64,000 nucleotides of DNA from Paraspadella gotoi (Eukaryota > Chaetognatha). The notes under the pieces are model-generated. The model was not told where the DNA came from, did not search any database, and was given only the letters and a program-made list of their open reading frames with translations. The position numbers and the translations under genes were made by a program. This document shows, piece after piece, positions 1 to 14,700 of this stretch. Position 1 is the stretch's first letter. Each line of letters opens with the position of its first letter. Location of the stretch: positions 5,383,962-5,447,961 of the forward strand of contig CM119264.1 of NCBI GenBank assembly GCA_051294375.1, written 5' to 3'.

Positions 1-2744
1 TGTATCCCACGAGCTTCGGTGCAGAAATTCTACGGAAATTTCTCTCTCCTCGACTTCCGACCTCGAGATTTCCGCGATGCGTCTTAAGCTGCCCCAGCCT
101 CCGTCGAGTAAGGCTCGCCAGGCCCTGCGCCTTGTCCACCGGATGTCAAAGCCAAGTACTACGGCTGCGGCGCTGCTCTTCCGGAGGCGGTGGAGGTGAG
201 ATCTTAAGAAGGTTTGCAGGGAGAAAGTCTTCCCCGCTATAAGTGGACGAAGGAAGGAGCAGGGCGTTAACTTGAGGGTTTTTAGTTGGCGCCGCGATAC
301 TCGCGGAGCAACTCTATAAGTCACTTTTTGGTCGTCTGTCGGTCCGTCGATCTCTCCGTCGGTATGGTCTGTCCGTGGGTCTGTCCCGCTTATGTTAAAA
401 ATGTATAATTTCCCATAGTTGCTCATTTGTTAAGACAGAAAAAAATCTAAAATCTAAGGACTTTAGCGCTGCCTTCAGGAATCCTAAAACTATAAAGAAT
501 TAAAGAAGTAATTTGATGCAGTGCATGTCATAAATACATGGACAGAAAAAGTTTTTTTAGTCATCTCATATCATGTCATATTATTTATGATCAAAGGGAA
601 ATCACACGAATATAAACTTTAAAGTCACTGCGTCGCAACAATTGGACTTACCGTTCTTGTTTTTAACATATCCAATTTAACAATATCCCCATCAGGCTTG
701 CCGCGTGGTGACCTCGGCTGCGGCGGCGGTCTGGACGTCTTCGTCTCTCCAGCCTCGTCGGCGCGACGGCTTCGTCACCGGCGTCGACATGACTCCCCAA
801 CAGCTTCAAGTCGTCGTCAACACGTGGACTATCACGCGGAAGTCTATGGGTTCGAGAACCGAACGTGGCTTTCGTCGAAGGACGGTTTGGAAGTGGGCGT
901 GGTGAGGATGAGGGGAGTGGCTGGACGCGCGAGAGAATGAGAGACGGAGAGAGAGAGAAGATAGTCAGAGTCGGAGAGTGGGAGAGAAAGAGAGAGAGAA
1001 GGGAGAATAGCGGAGTGGTAACGGAGTGGTTGAGGCAGAAGAGAGAATTGCTAAAAAAATGTAGAAATAAATGATATGAAGGAGAGAAAAAAAAGTACAG
1101 AGAAAAAATTGGAAGACAGAACCAAGGAAAAGTAAAAAGATAAAGTATGGCAACATCGGATGCTGTGCATGGCTTGGGAGGGCATCTCATTGTTGGCTTT
1201 GGGGGCATCGACCCCAGAGACGCATTCAGTCACTGGCGCGGTTACCCTAGGACGGTCTCGCTTTGCCAACGCAGAGGGAGTCGTAGTCTGTGGATGGAAC
1301 ACAACGGAAAGAATGAATGATGAATGAATGAATGAATGAATGAAGAATGAATGAATGAAGAATGAATGAATGATGAACGAACGAATGGTTCCCCTTCCAC
1401 CCTTCGCAGTCCCTCGACTCGGCGCATCGCTCCGCTCCATCGACGTCGTCATCCCATTGCGTCATCAGCCTCGTGAGGACAAAGCGAAGGCTCTGGCGGA
1501 GGCCTTCAGAGTCTTGAAGGACGGAGGAGAGTTTTTTCTTCTGCACGTTTATGCCGATCGGGTGAGTGGGGGGGGGAGAATGGAGTCGGAAGACTAAAAG
1601 ATGTATGTGGTTAAGGCGCTAAGTGGGCTGAAGATGACTATCCGTAACTTTTATAACCCCCTTTAGTAGCTATGGAAAGGGTCCTGGCTTGGAACAGGCT
1701 GGGAGGGGTTGCACGCCCCCAAGGCGGCTTACGGCCGTCCTCACACTATCCGCAGGGTAGGTACCAGGTTGGGATTGAACACGGTACCTTGTNNNNNNNN
1801 NNNNNNNNNNNNNNNNNGGTCATGAGCTGATGGCTTTACTCAATGAGCCACGGGGTCTGGACTGAAGGTCTCATGCTTATAGGCGGGGTGAACCTAGGCA
1901 ATGCCCGACTACATGTATGAGACAATATTTATATTCTAAAATGTACACACTTTACACAATCTCATTCTGTCATTAATCCGGCTCTTAAAAGGCGTCTAAA
2001 TTGGAATGAAATACAACGATAGTTTTACTGCTGATCTTAAAACAGTTTTAATATCAATTTTAAAGAATAAGACGATAAGACAATAATTGTAAGTAAAATC
2101 TTAAAAAAGTAAGTAAATTTTGATTCGGATTATTGATTAAAATATTCGCAAAAACAGGAAGTCCCCGACTCCTTCGCCAAAGACAACGAGCTTTGGGTTC
2201 TTGGCTTCGGGGGCGCCCTCCACTGGCGCCGCCTCCACGAGTTGGCGGCGTCGGTCGGCTTCTCCGCGCCGCGTCTCGTCAAAGTGAAGAAATACGACGC
2301 CGAAAACGCCGAGGTGGCGTCAAAGATCGACGGCGTCAGTTACGTCGCCGCCACCTACAAGATTTTTAAGACGAAAGCGCCGATCGACGCACCGGCGTTT
2401 CGAGTTACATACGGGGGAAACATCACCGACCACGAGGTGAGAAAGAAGATTTAAGAGGATGGTTTCGATTTAATTTAGTTTTTATTAATTATTGTAATTA
2501 ATTTATTATTGTATGTAAATAGCAATCTATATAATTATCGATTCAAACCTTCGTTCGCTCATAGGAAAAATTTTTGTTCGACGCTGAAAACACTTTCGAA
2601 CGAGCGAAGCCACGATTGGTCGACGCCATGGTCGCCGCCATCTTGATGTCGTCACGATTTAATTCTAAATTTGATTTTGAAGAAGACAAAGAAGCAAAAG
2701 TCATGAAACGAAAACCGCAGAATCCTTTTCTGCTTTTGGACTGA
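1..2744 (+). CDS. AS3MT: Arsenite methyltransferase-like (AS3MT family), 5'-partial, upstream exons frame-damaged
   Basis: This SAM-dependent methyltransferase family methylates trivalent arsenic in the cytosol. Inferred exons are 1-195, 696-901, 1409-1561, 2158-2436 and 2565-2744; the start lies left of the window. Exon 1 encodes the family's KYYGCG motif near 150. Exon 2 carries SAM motif I (DLGCGGGLDVFV) followed by GFVTGVDMT. Exon 3 encodes AFRVLKDGGEF and exon 4 GALHWRRL with GFSAPRLV. Exons 4 and 5 are clean, join in phase and end in TGA at 2742. Exons 1-3 need at least six single-base corrections to stay in frame, for example near 130 and 1465 and three times in 720-860. Conserved residues on both sides of each break suggest sequencing or assembly indels rather than old decay, but a recent pseudogene is not excluded. 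Family identity is fairly sure; functional status is not. Confidence 0.85.
200..695. other. Intron of AS3MT-like gene
   Basis: The stretch runs from the donor GTGAG at 196 to the acceptor CAG at 693-695. It holds a short GTCGGTCCGTC-type reiteration near 330-395 and otherwise unremarkable AT-rich DNA. No gene was seen. Confidence 0.55.
1312..1378. repeat. (GAAT)n microsatellite
   Basis: Imperfect tandem GAAT units sit about 30 bases upstream of the acceptor of AS3MT exon 3. Reading frames called across this stretch are repeat artefacts. Confidence 0.9.
1625..1862 (-). mobile_element. tRNA-derived SINE-like element (family 2), interrupted by a 25-N gap
   Basis: Read on the minus strand, the segment contains an A-box-like TGGCTCATTGAGTAAAG near 1825-1850. 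On the other side of the N-run (1793-1817) lies a B-box-like GTTCAATCCC near 1770-1780. The spacing and motifs fit a tRNA-related RNA polymerase III promoter. It lies in the intron between AS3MT exons 3 and 4. The family is not identified and only one copy was seen here. Confidence 0.45.
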
Positions 2745-2767
2745 AACAAAGTGATAGATGATTAGTT

Positions 2768-2773
2768 AATAAA
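2768..2773 (+). terminator. Polyadenylation signal AATAAA of the AS3MT-like gene
   Basis: A canonical AATAAA lies 24 bases after the TGA stop at 2742-2744, at the expected place for 3'-end formation. Confidence 0.6.
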
Positions 2774-3142
2774 CTTTATTATTCCTTTGTTTTAATATTT
2801 TAATTCTTGCGTTCAAAAGCTTGTTGACACATGAAGTTTAGAAGACAAAATTATAGTTCATGTTTAAGTTTTATAATACTCGTGACGTTTACTTGAACGA
2901 TTTGAAACTAGAATTTATTCCTAAAGATCGGAATACTACGCATGTCTATCTGAAATTCTCAACTTCGACTGCAAAACAAATTATGAAAGTGAAGAGACAG
3001 NNNNNNNNNNATAAAATTTAAAGAATCTTATTAAATTGGTGACATAAAATATTCTATTTTTTATTCTTTAAAACCTGGTACAGATTTTGTTTTCATGCAT
3101 TGAATAATAATATGGCTAATGCTTAACTTTTTAATGCTCTAA

Positions 3143-3368
3143 AGAGACAGTAATTATTGTTGTGTTAGTGACAGAACCGTTCAATATAAGCAGTCCCTGA
3201 GCTTCGGATCAGGCTGTAACACCGTGTTACAGGCGGGTTAAGCGCCCTGTCCCCCTTAACTGCTAGGCGACCACCGGGCTAGAACCCCAGACCTTTGGGT
3301 TGGGAGGCGAATGACTTGCCTCCGACACCAATGGCCGCTGATGAACGGTTGGTGGTTTGTCCACCATA
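3143..3368 (-). mobile_element. tRNA-derived SINE-like repeat, family 1, copy 1
   Basis: On the minus strand this copy begins with a GGTGGA/TCCACC stem. It continues through a tRNA-like body with a B box (GGTTCTAGCCC) and ends near GTCTCTT. It is highly similar to 3553-3785 in the same orientation and to 46553-46797 in the opposite orientation. Three copies plus an internal Pol III box support an interspersed tRNA-derived element. Confidence 0.7.
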
Positions 3369-3552
3369 CATCCCCCTCTCCTGTAGGGAGAAGTCTGTTG
3401 CGTCTCTTCAGTGAATTGTTGTTGTTGGTGGAAAGTGCGTCACCAAGTTGAGGCATGTCGCCTGATGAGTTGGCGGAAAGTGCATCGCCAGGTTGAGGCA
3501 TGTCGCCTGAAAGTGTTGTTGCTGTTGTGTTCGGAAGTCGGGGTCACCAATG
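3369..3552. repeat. Spacer between two SINE copies with an internal tandem duplication
   Basis: The stretch between the two parallel SINE copies contains a unit of about 47 bases with GGAAAGTGCRTC and GTTGAGGCATGTCGCC, present twice (about 3430-3468 and 3475-3512). The SINE-spacer-SINE arrangement looks like a local tandem amplification. No coding content is supported. Confidence 0.5.
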
Positions 3553-3785
3553 AAGAGACATTAATTATTGATAAGTGTTAATGACAGAACCGTTCAATAT
3601 AAGCAGTCCCTGAGCTTCGGATCAGGCTGTAACACCATGTTACAGGCGGGTTAAGCGCCCCGTCCCTCTTAACTGCTAGGCGGCCACCAGGCTAGAACCC
3701 CGGACCTTTGGGTTGGGAGGCGAATGACTTGCCTCCGGCACAAATAGCCGCTGATGAACGGTTGGTGGATTTTAGTCCACCATAA
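3553..3785 (-). mobile_element. tRNA-derived SINE-like repeat, family 1, copy 2
   Basis: It has the same structure as the copy at 3143-3368, with a few substitutions, and ends in the hairpin GGTGGA-CTAAAA-TCCACC when read on the minus strand. The T-stem CCGGG/CCCGG around the B box is preserved. Confidence 0.7.
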
Positions 3786-4951
3786 AAGCTTCCATTATCA
3801 TTATGAGAACCGCAAGTCCAATGATACGGGGAGAGAGAGACAGACCGACCTTATTGGTGTTACGTCTCTGAGGCTAGAAAATGACGGAATTACAAAACGA
3901 AAAAAAAAAAAAAACCTATTACAAAGAATTAAAGTCTCTCGCTGAGAGTTAAAGATGTCAAATTTGTGAAATAAGTCTACAGGGCAAGAGAAACTCGTCT
4001 TTTCGTCAATGTAGTTTACGTTGGGGTCGAGAAAAAATAGAGAAAATAGATGAGGTTCTTCTGTCATGAGTCGCGATCGAATTAAATGGAGCGCTCTATG
4101 AAATTTGAGTCGACCATGCTATTCTTAAACGCTTTGATTATCATGTACTTTACTATAAATATAAAAAAATATATTGGGAAACACCTGAATATATAAATGA
4201 ATGTAAGTATAAGTGGAGGAATACGAGAAAAAACAATGAATGAATAAATTAATTAATTAATTAATTAATGAATGAATGAATGAATTAAGAAATAATTTAA
4301 TGTTTGAATTTATGAATGATTTAGTGAAAGTTTATTAATGGAAATCTGGAAAGTGGAACATTTTCTGGCTGCCAGAGGTTTGAGCAAGGGGCGGAAGTGA
4401 GTCTGTCTAGAATCCTGAAAAATCTTAAAAAATAATATTAATTTTTACTTAAAAGAATTTCTAGTTATAGCATTTCAGATAGAATCAGAACCAAATCCAA
4501 ATGATAGTTTCATCGAATACTCTCATTGTTTTTTACAATCTAGCTAACACTCGAATGTAATTTTTTTATTCTGCTTATGGTTTCCTAAAATATTTTAATT
4601 TCTTTTGAAGCTTTAGCACCTTAATTTTTAATGAGTATAAAAAAAAACAATTATCCCATTAATAACGGATTCGATTATAAAAATCTTTTTATTGATTTTG
4701 TTCGGTATCAAAAAAAAAAAATCTCCGGTGCCAAAATAAACTTTGGATCCCAAAACAAACGGAAGATCTGGACATTTAAATTAAAAGGAGGAAATGAAAA
4801 GGATTTTAAAGTTTTTATGACTTTTACAATATTTAATTGAAATTTAGTTTTTCTCTCGGATCCTCAACCGATTAAAATTTCTTTGGGAATTAAACGTCAT
4901 TCATTCCAATTAAACTTTAATGTCGAAAATAGAGGATCTAACAACTTGGCG
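3786..4951. other. AT-rich intergenic DNA upstream of the GPCR
   Basis: The stretch contains A-runs, short AATT and GAAT reiterations near 4240-4285, and no supported exon. It presumably includes promoter or 5'UTR sequence of the GPCR, but no clear core promoter motif was recognised. Confidence 0.5.
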
Positions 4952-8280
<3,329 letters not shown>

Positions 8281-9123
8281 AAGCAAGTGGGCGGGAGTCC
8301 TTGTCCTAGGCTAGGGGGGGTTAGAGATGCTGATTTGAGCCATATAGCCAAAACCAATTGCCAATTGCAACATTTCTCATATTAAGCTACTGAACTAAAA
8401 TGTTTATCCTTTTTTTTATTATCGCTGAAATGAATCGTATAATATTTCCAGAGAAAAACACTGACATCCGTCTCCCAATAACAAAATAACAAAATAATAC
8501 ATATCAAATATTTTAAAATCCAAAACTTAAAATACTGAAACAAGGAGTTTTTCATTTTTCATAATATTTATTTTTATTATTGATTCAGAATTAAATCGAA
8601 TTCTACTTCTGCCAATGGAATCAATCAATGCGACATCGGGTCACCCAATCAAATATGATTTTAAACCCTTTTCGAATTTGGTGTTTCTGTAATCGCAACA
8701 GTACTAATTTTTGTAACTATGACACAATGAAAAATAACGTGGCGTTACTGTTCCGTGCATAAAAAAAATCCACTGTTCAATATTATTATATTTCTTTTTA
8801 ATTTTTTAAAACATTATATTTCATATTTCGATATCCAAAATATTCAATGCCAAAAGTCCTTTTTTTGTTTTTTAGAGAATGACCACCAAATATAGGTGTT
8901 TTTGTGAAAGAGATAATTTTAAAAAGTTACTTATTCATATTTTATTCCAGAATTGTAATAGAAAAATTTAAAAATAAAGTACCAATAGTTGTGTATGTCT
9001 CAAATAGATGAAAAAAAACCCTCATTTAAAAATTCGATCGGGAAGTGGGTAACTAAGGCTGACCAATTGGCATCCTCCCACGCCGATTGTTCTCTCAAAT
9101 AATTTTTTATTTTGTCGAGGAGG
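8281..9123. other. AT-rich region downstream of the GPCR
   Basis: The 3' flank of the GPCR shows no exon. It contains the left arm (8721-8744) of a 24-base inverted repeat whose partner is at 14294-14317. Confidence 0.5.
8721..8744 (+). repeat. Left arm of 24-bp perfect inverted repeat
   Basis: It begins GACACAATGAAAAATAACG and is the exact reverse complement of 14294-14317. Similarity continues inward with small gaps (TTACTGTTCCGTGC against TTAGCTGTCTCGTGC). It could be one terminus of a DNA transposon of about 5.6 kb. Confidence 0.6.
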
Positions 9124-9672
9124 AACTAGTAGGGTCAGCCTCCTCGCAGGCGTATTCTCGTCCTAGACCCACGTCGCCGCCATACTGGGGAGACTGCGTC
9201 AACTCCCCTCGTCGCCGGAAGTGGGCGCGCCCGCTCACCGCATCCAACGCCCCTTGGTTGCGGTGATATCCGTATGCGCGCCATATTCGGCGAGTGACGC
9301 CGCAGAGACCCTTTGTCGGCGAGGTGTCAGCCTCTTTCGTCCACCGCCTCCGTCAGTTGCCACAAGGTCCATCGAAACGTGCCTGTGGTCGAAGTGTGGA
9401 CCTCCACAAGTCTATTGTCCACGTTGGACAAGACGTACTGTATCTGCTACAAGGTTTGACAAGACGGTGACTGCAGTGAAAACAGTCTCATGTCCCCGTA
9501 CAAAAAGCCGTTTTGGGACGGGCTGAAGTCTCTTCAGTGGACTGGTCTCTTGTGAAACATGAACGTAAAGAGCATAGAATTTAGCCACACAGATAGACTT
9601 TCAGTAGGACAAAAAGAGGAGAAACGAATCATGATGGTAAAATAAACAGATGAGCAACGGCATCTCTCAAAC
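9124..9672 (+). repeat. Direct duplication, copy 1 (about 550 bp)
   Basis: It runs from AACTAGTAG to GCATCTCTCAAA and matches 11934-12472 in the same orientation, with many single-base indels. Shared landmarks are GCCGGAAGTGGGCGCG, AAAGCCGTTTTGGGACGG and ATAAACAGATGAGCAACGG. The segment is GC-richer than its surroundings. No open frame survives in both copies, so any coding role is unproven. Confidence 0.8.
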
Positions 9673-11933
9673 ACCCCACCTTTTCCCTGACAGCAAAGGG
9701 AGCCGGAAAATGCCCCTTGAAGGAAGAGGAGAATTGAGAAAAATGAGGAAAAATGAAAATAGTAAAAGAAAAAGAGAAATGAGAAATAGTAAAACTTACG
9801 AAAAAATAAACAAAAATGATAGAAAATGAAAATGTGCAAACCTTGTAAACTATTTTTAAGTTATAGCCCGTCGAACGTCAGTGACGTCAAACCATAATAA
9901 TTTTTTTTTTTATAAATAAACATTTAAACATTCATTTGTACAAATACCTGGTCATTGAAAATAAAACTGTTCATATTCATAAAATAAACATTCTCTATAA
10001 GTATTCAATTATTTCGTTTACTTGTGTCTTAAAAATAATCTCGGTTTCAATTTTTTAAGCAAAGATCGATCAGACAAAAAAAATATTTTTTAAAACGTTT
10101 TGAAACGATTAAAATTATCACGACAACATTACAAAAAATCGTCTAATTTCAAAGACACAAAACCGGAAAATAAACGTTGAAACTGTTACCCAAACATATT
10201 AATCTGTGACTTTCAGAAAACCGAGTGCTTAATTCCAAGCCGGACGTCCGACAGATATAAAACGCTAAAAAAAAGATTCCAATTGTAATAAGCAAATAAT
10301 ACATTGGAATAAAATTGTTTTCAATATAAAAAAAAATTCAAATCAAGTACATGTAATCAATCTTAGCAAAAACGTTAGTCTTAAAAGCATGCAAGCACAT
10401 AAACCTAAAAACATGTAAAATGAATTAATTTGCCAAAGACATTTAACCTAACATAATATTTTTTTTTTTTTACGAAAGCAAAATCTAAATTGATTCAAAC
10501 ATTGTAAACGTGAAACTACTTTAACTTTAAACACGAAAAAAAGTCAATCTAAACGTAATTACTGCTCATAAAAAAGGTGGGTCCGTCTTGTCAGTCCCCA
10601 AGTTGTGTTAAGCGCACTTACCGGCGCCCCACGCTCGTCAACCGCGGTCTAGGGCATGCTATCACACCCTCGTCGGCGATCAAGGACCTCCAGGGATGTC
10701 AACTTCTTGCTGCGGGCAGAACATCGCAGGCTTAGCCTCGGCAGCAACCAAGCGTCATCCGCATGGTCACGCTCGTTCTCCATAAGAGAGGTCGTGACAC
10801 ACGCCTCTCGGGGATATCAAGTCGAGAGTTTCACCGGCTCGCCTTCCCTGAACCTCGTCAACGCAGGAGAGTATCTCGGTTACTCCGGCTCACCGCGGGA
10901 CAAGGGGACGTAGTTTTCATCGTAATCGTAGTGAAACCCCCGGGTCGGGGTCGTCCCAAAAAAGAAAAATACTAAAACCGTTTCTCGTTGTCCGTGGTCA
11001 GCATTCGAAAAGAAGCTGCCACGTGAAAACGTCAAACGAGGGACACAAATTCATGTCGTCGCGCGTCACGTAATATTGTCATAAAAAAAATTGTAAACGT
11101 TGACAGACTAATAAAACTAGGAAGCTATTTTTATCAAAATGTAATGAACGAGCGAAAAAAACGTTTCAACCAAAAAAAAAATTGAAATTATCGTTCTTAT
11201 TAAAACATATAAAACAGCGAATTAATAATCCATAGCTGAAAGATTGTTTCGATTACGGTCGCTAAACAAACAGATTAAACAGATCAATAAAAAAATACCA
11301 ATTTAAAAAACGAATAAAACTAGATAAAAATCGTCGTCGTATAACAGCAATAGTCTATACACTGGGAGGAGGCTGTTCTTCATCAGCGCCCCCACCGTTC
11401 GTCAACATTGGGCAAGAACTGAGACGCACCGCAGTCGTGACTGAGGATCATCTGATTGCATCGAGCTCGTCGGTCGAAGATTGATAAAGCACTCCTAGCC
11501 TGCCAAAACAGGAGCGTCGCAGGAATTTGCATAGTCACCGCCGCTTCCGCTGAAATATTTTCGCGGTGGGAAAGGGGGTGGGGGGGGACCAGTGTCGAGG
11601 GGGTGTGCCGGTGATGGGCGGGAGGTGAGGGGGAAGGTGAAGGTGGTGACGGGCCGAGGCGGGGGGGGCGGGGAGGGGGAAAGGAGGGGGGAAAAGGGCG
11701 GAACGCGCGAGGGGGGGTGGGGAAGCTGGAGGGGGGAGGGGGGGGAGTGGGAGCGGGAGAAGGAGGGGGGGGGGGGTGGGGGAAGAAGGGCGAAAGAGGG
11801 GTATGGGGGGGGGGGGGAGTGGGAGGGGAAAGAGATTTGCCGGCATCCCCCGTCGTCCGTTGGTACATCCTTTTCCACATCAATGAAAGACCCCAAAAGA
11901 CGAAGACACAAGAAGGGCCTTTTTACTGTCAGC
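9673..11933. other. Spacer between the two direct-duplication copies
   Basis: The spacer is AT-rich with two contrasting islands. The first, 10565-11060, is GC-rich and indel-suspect, with no consistent frame. The second, 11565-11840, is an almost pure purine/G-rich tract (G runs of 7-9) whose overlapping reading frames are low-complexity artefacts. No gene is supported. Confidence 0.5.
11565..11840. repeat. G-rich low-complexity tract
   Basis: Runs of G separated by A or GT on the plus strand give a strongly purine-skewed segment. Several G-runs of four or more in close succession are compatible with G-quadruplex formation. Confidence 0.8.
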
Positions 11934-12472
11934 AACTAGTAGTCAGCCTGCCCTCGCCAAAGGCGTTATCTCCGTCCTTATGGACCCGTTCGCGCCATTA
12001 CTGGGGGAGACCTGCCGGTCAACCTCCCCTCTTCGCCGGAAGTGGGCGCGGCCGCATCAACGCCCCTTTGGTCAGATGTCGCGTCGCGAGTGACGCCGAG
12101 ACCCCTTTGTCGGCGAGGGTGTCAGCCTCTTTGTCACCGCTCCGTCATGTTGTCCACAAGTCCAATCGAAAGGGCCTGTGGTCGAAGTGTGGACTCCACA
12201 AGCTGTTGTCCCACAACGTGGACAAGACGTCATGATTCTGCTACAGTGGTGACAAGACGTGACTGTAGTGAAAAACAGGTTCTCCATGTGTCCCCGTAAA
12301 AAAGCCGTTTTGGGACGGGCTGAAGTCTCTCCAGTGACTGGGTCTCTCTGTGAAACATTGAAGCGTAAAGAGCATAGAAAGTAGCCACACAGATTAGACT
12401 TCATGTAGACAAAGGTAGAAAACGAATCTATGATGGTAAATAAACAGATGAGCAACGGCATGTCTCTCAAAA
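11934..12472 (+). repeat. Direct duplication, copy 2 (about 540 bp)
   Basis: It is the second copy of 9124-9672, in the same orientation. Differences are dominated by one- and two-base insertions or deletions rather than substitutions. Confidence 0.8.
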
Positions 12473-13564
12473 TTATTTAATACATTTGAAAGAGAAAAAA
12501 AAGAAAAATTCAGAATGCAGGTTGTATAAAGGGTACAGATAATCTGGACTTACTGACATGATAACCATGACCTTTTATATCTTGTGAATGGGGGCAGTAA
12601 AGATATCTAAAAAATTAGATCATTAAGTCAGTCAATGAACCCTTTCTAATGGGCTATTACGAGAAATATTTTTATTAATTAAAATGGATGATAAATAATA
12701 GAATTAAATTCCTTGCTATATTTAAAAGAAAATTATCAATACAATTTAACACAATGATGTTTGCTTTGTCAAATATATTGCCAGTTTATATAATTTTTTA
12801 AAATTTTAATTATGATAAACAAGCAGTGTGTCAAGCTTTAGTTTGCAGTTAAAAATAATAAAAATGCTAATTTTTTTTCACAGACAAGAAGGTAGATGTC
12901 TAGACTGTTTATATCAAGCTGAAAACATTTTTGTATTTATCATTTTTGATATTTAAAAAAACATTTTATCAAGCTACAACCTAAATTTTTGCTTGTTTTT
13001 TACTTTAACTTAAAAATATAAGCAGTTTTATGGAATAAAAAAAATTTAATAATAATCAAAATGTAATTCAGTCTTTCCTTTTTCAAATTACAAAGAAAAA
13101 TTAAAAAAATTCATATGCCTTCATTTGAAACTTTTAAAGCAAAAAACTGTTATACTTTTAACTCTGATTTAAACAAAGCTGTATAAAAATTTATGGATTA
13201 ATTTAATAAACTTTTTAGAAAGGTGTCCCATGATTAGGCTTCTAATTTGATACCACACCCATCTTGCTAGCTCTTTTCTTTCAAAAGTTATTTAAAAAAA
13301 TAACTTTTTTCAAACTACGCAGTACAAATCTTTGTTAATAAAAATTTTGGCAAAGCGGGAGTATCTCACTTATTTCTATTGATACAATACTTAAATTTTA
13401 AAATAAAACTTGAAGAAAATTTTTTTGTCATTTAGAGACATATCACTTTTAGATGTACCCATCGTATAATAATTGATTTATTTATTCCCTAAAAAAAGCC
13501 TAATTAAAAAAGTTGAAATTTTTTAAAATTGTTGGAAAAAAAATTTTCTCCGACCTCATGCTCA

Positions 13565-13702
13565 TTGAGAATAATGGTTTTGCATAGAAAATCAAAATAT
13601 CAAAAAAATAAAAAAATCAGCCTCTAGAAAAATTGAAAGGCTAGAGGCTGATTTTTTTAGAATTGCAAAATTTTTTCCTAACTCAAAATCCATTATTCTC
13701 AA
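13565..13702. repeat. Nested foldback (hairpin) element
   Basis: Perfect inner arms of 18 bases lie at 13610-13627 and 13641-13658, around ATCAGCCTCTAG, with a 13-base loop. Perfect outer arms of 13 bases (TTGAGAATAATGG) lie at 13565-13577 and 13690-13702. Weaker A/T pairing extends further out. It resembles a MITE-like foldback or a strong cruciform. Confidence 0.75.
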
Positions 13703-14293
13703 GTTTCAAAATATTTTTTTCCAAAATCATTCAATCAATTTTTTTTTATTAATTTAAAATGTTTTTATGATGTTGTTTTTGTTTGAAAGAATTGAAAAAA
13801 AGTGAAAAATATAATAATTATATAAGGTTTTTGGAAATACCTCTAAAATATTAGATAATTAGATACAAGAGGAGTAAGCAGAGAAAACTTCCCATTCATA
13901 AAAAAATTGAAAATGAATTTGTCATATTGTTATTTAGATTAATTGACTAATTACAAACATATGATTCATATAAATTGAGAAATGATGGGTAAAAAATATT
14001 TCATCTTGTCTCGGGTTAACTATTAAGTTATCGTTAAAATTTTGTTTTAATAATATTAATATTTTTTTGCATTTATAAAAGCAATGGTCTAAAATTTTGT
14101 AAGCGTTTCGAGCTATATTGCTTCATCTTTTTTACTATTTTTGATCTAGTTAGCTTTTTTGTTAATGGTCAAGGGTTATGGTCAGACACAGTAATGTCCA
14201 GTAGTGTATATCGCACATATTACCAAAAGTAATAATCAATTAATTTGGCTCAGAAACAATTTTAAGGGACAAAATCGCACGAGACAGCTAACG

Positions 14294-14317
14294 CGCCACG
14301 TTATTTTTCATTGTGTC
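14294..14317 (-). repeat. Right arm of 24-bp perfect inverted repeat
   Basis: It is the exact reverse complement of 8721-8744. See that entry and the finding on a possible 5.6-kb element. Confidence 0.6.
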
Positions 14318-14700
14318 CTATTCTGTTTTAGAACTTTTTTTAATTTATAATTTTTTTTAATTCTCTCTGTATCTTCAAGAAAAAGAGCCTCCGGATAAAG
14401 AATGGAAAAAAAAATGATTTCGTTTTTTTTAAGACTACTTAATACTTATACGTCTTACTAACTCCACAGTACTATCGCGAAAATTGTTTTGAAACTTGGA
14501 ATAATTACAATTTTAAAGTTGTTATGAAATTACTAAAAATAATTTTTGTATTTCATATTTGTATTTTTGTATGATAATATAAATCTCCTCTGTATTTTGT
14601 ATAGTTGGTAAAATAAATAATAACATTATTATTGTAAAGGTTAATCTTTTCTAATACAGGGAAGTCCAGCTCTAATGGAACTGCAGCACAAAGACGGTTA

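Larger units (their letters stand above)
12473..14700. other. AT-rich gene-free stretch with a foldback element
   Basis: More than 2 kb of AT-rich DNA contains no supported exon. It includes the nested inverted repeat at 13565-13702 and the right arm of the long-range inverted repeat at 14294-14317. Confidence 0.55.

Noticed and set aside
10656-10975. 85- and 70-codon plus-strand frames
   Set aside because: They lie in an indel-suspect GC-rich island with no recognisable motif, splice context or support from the duplicated copies.
11383-11939. Overlapping Pro-rich and Gly-rich frames, and a possible minus-strand exon near 11385-11547
   Set aside because: The long frames come from a G-rich low-complexity tract. 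The acceptor-like TTTCAG near 11553 and the frame after it show no family I can name.
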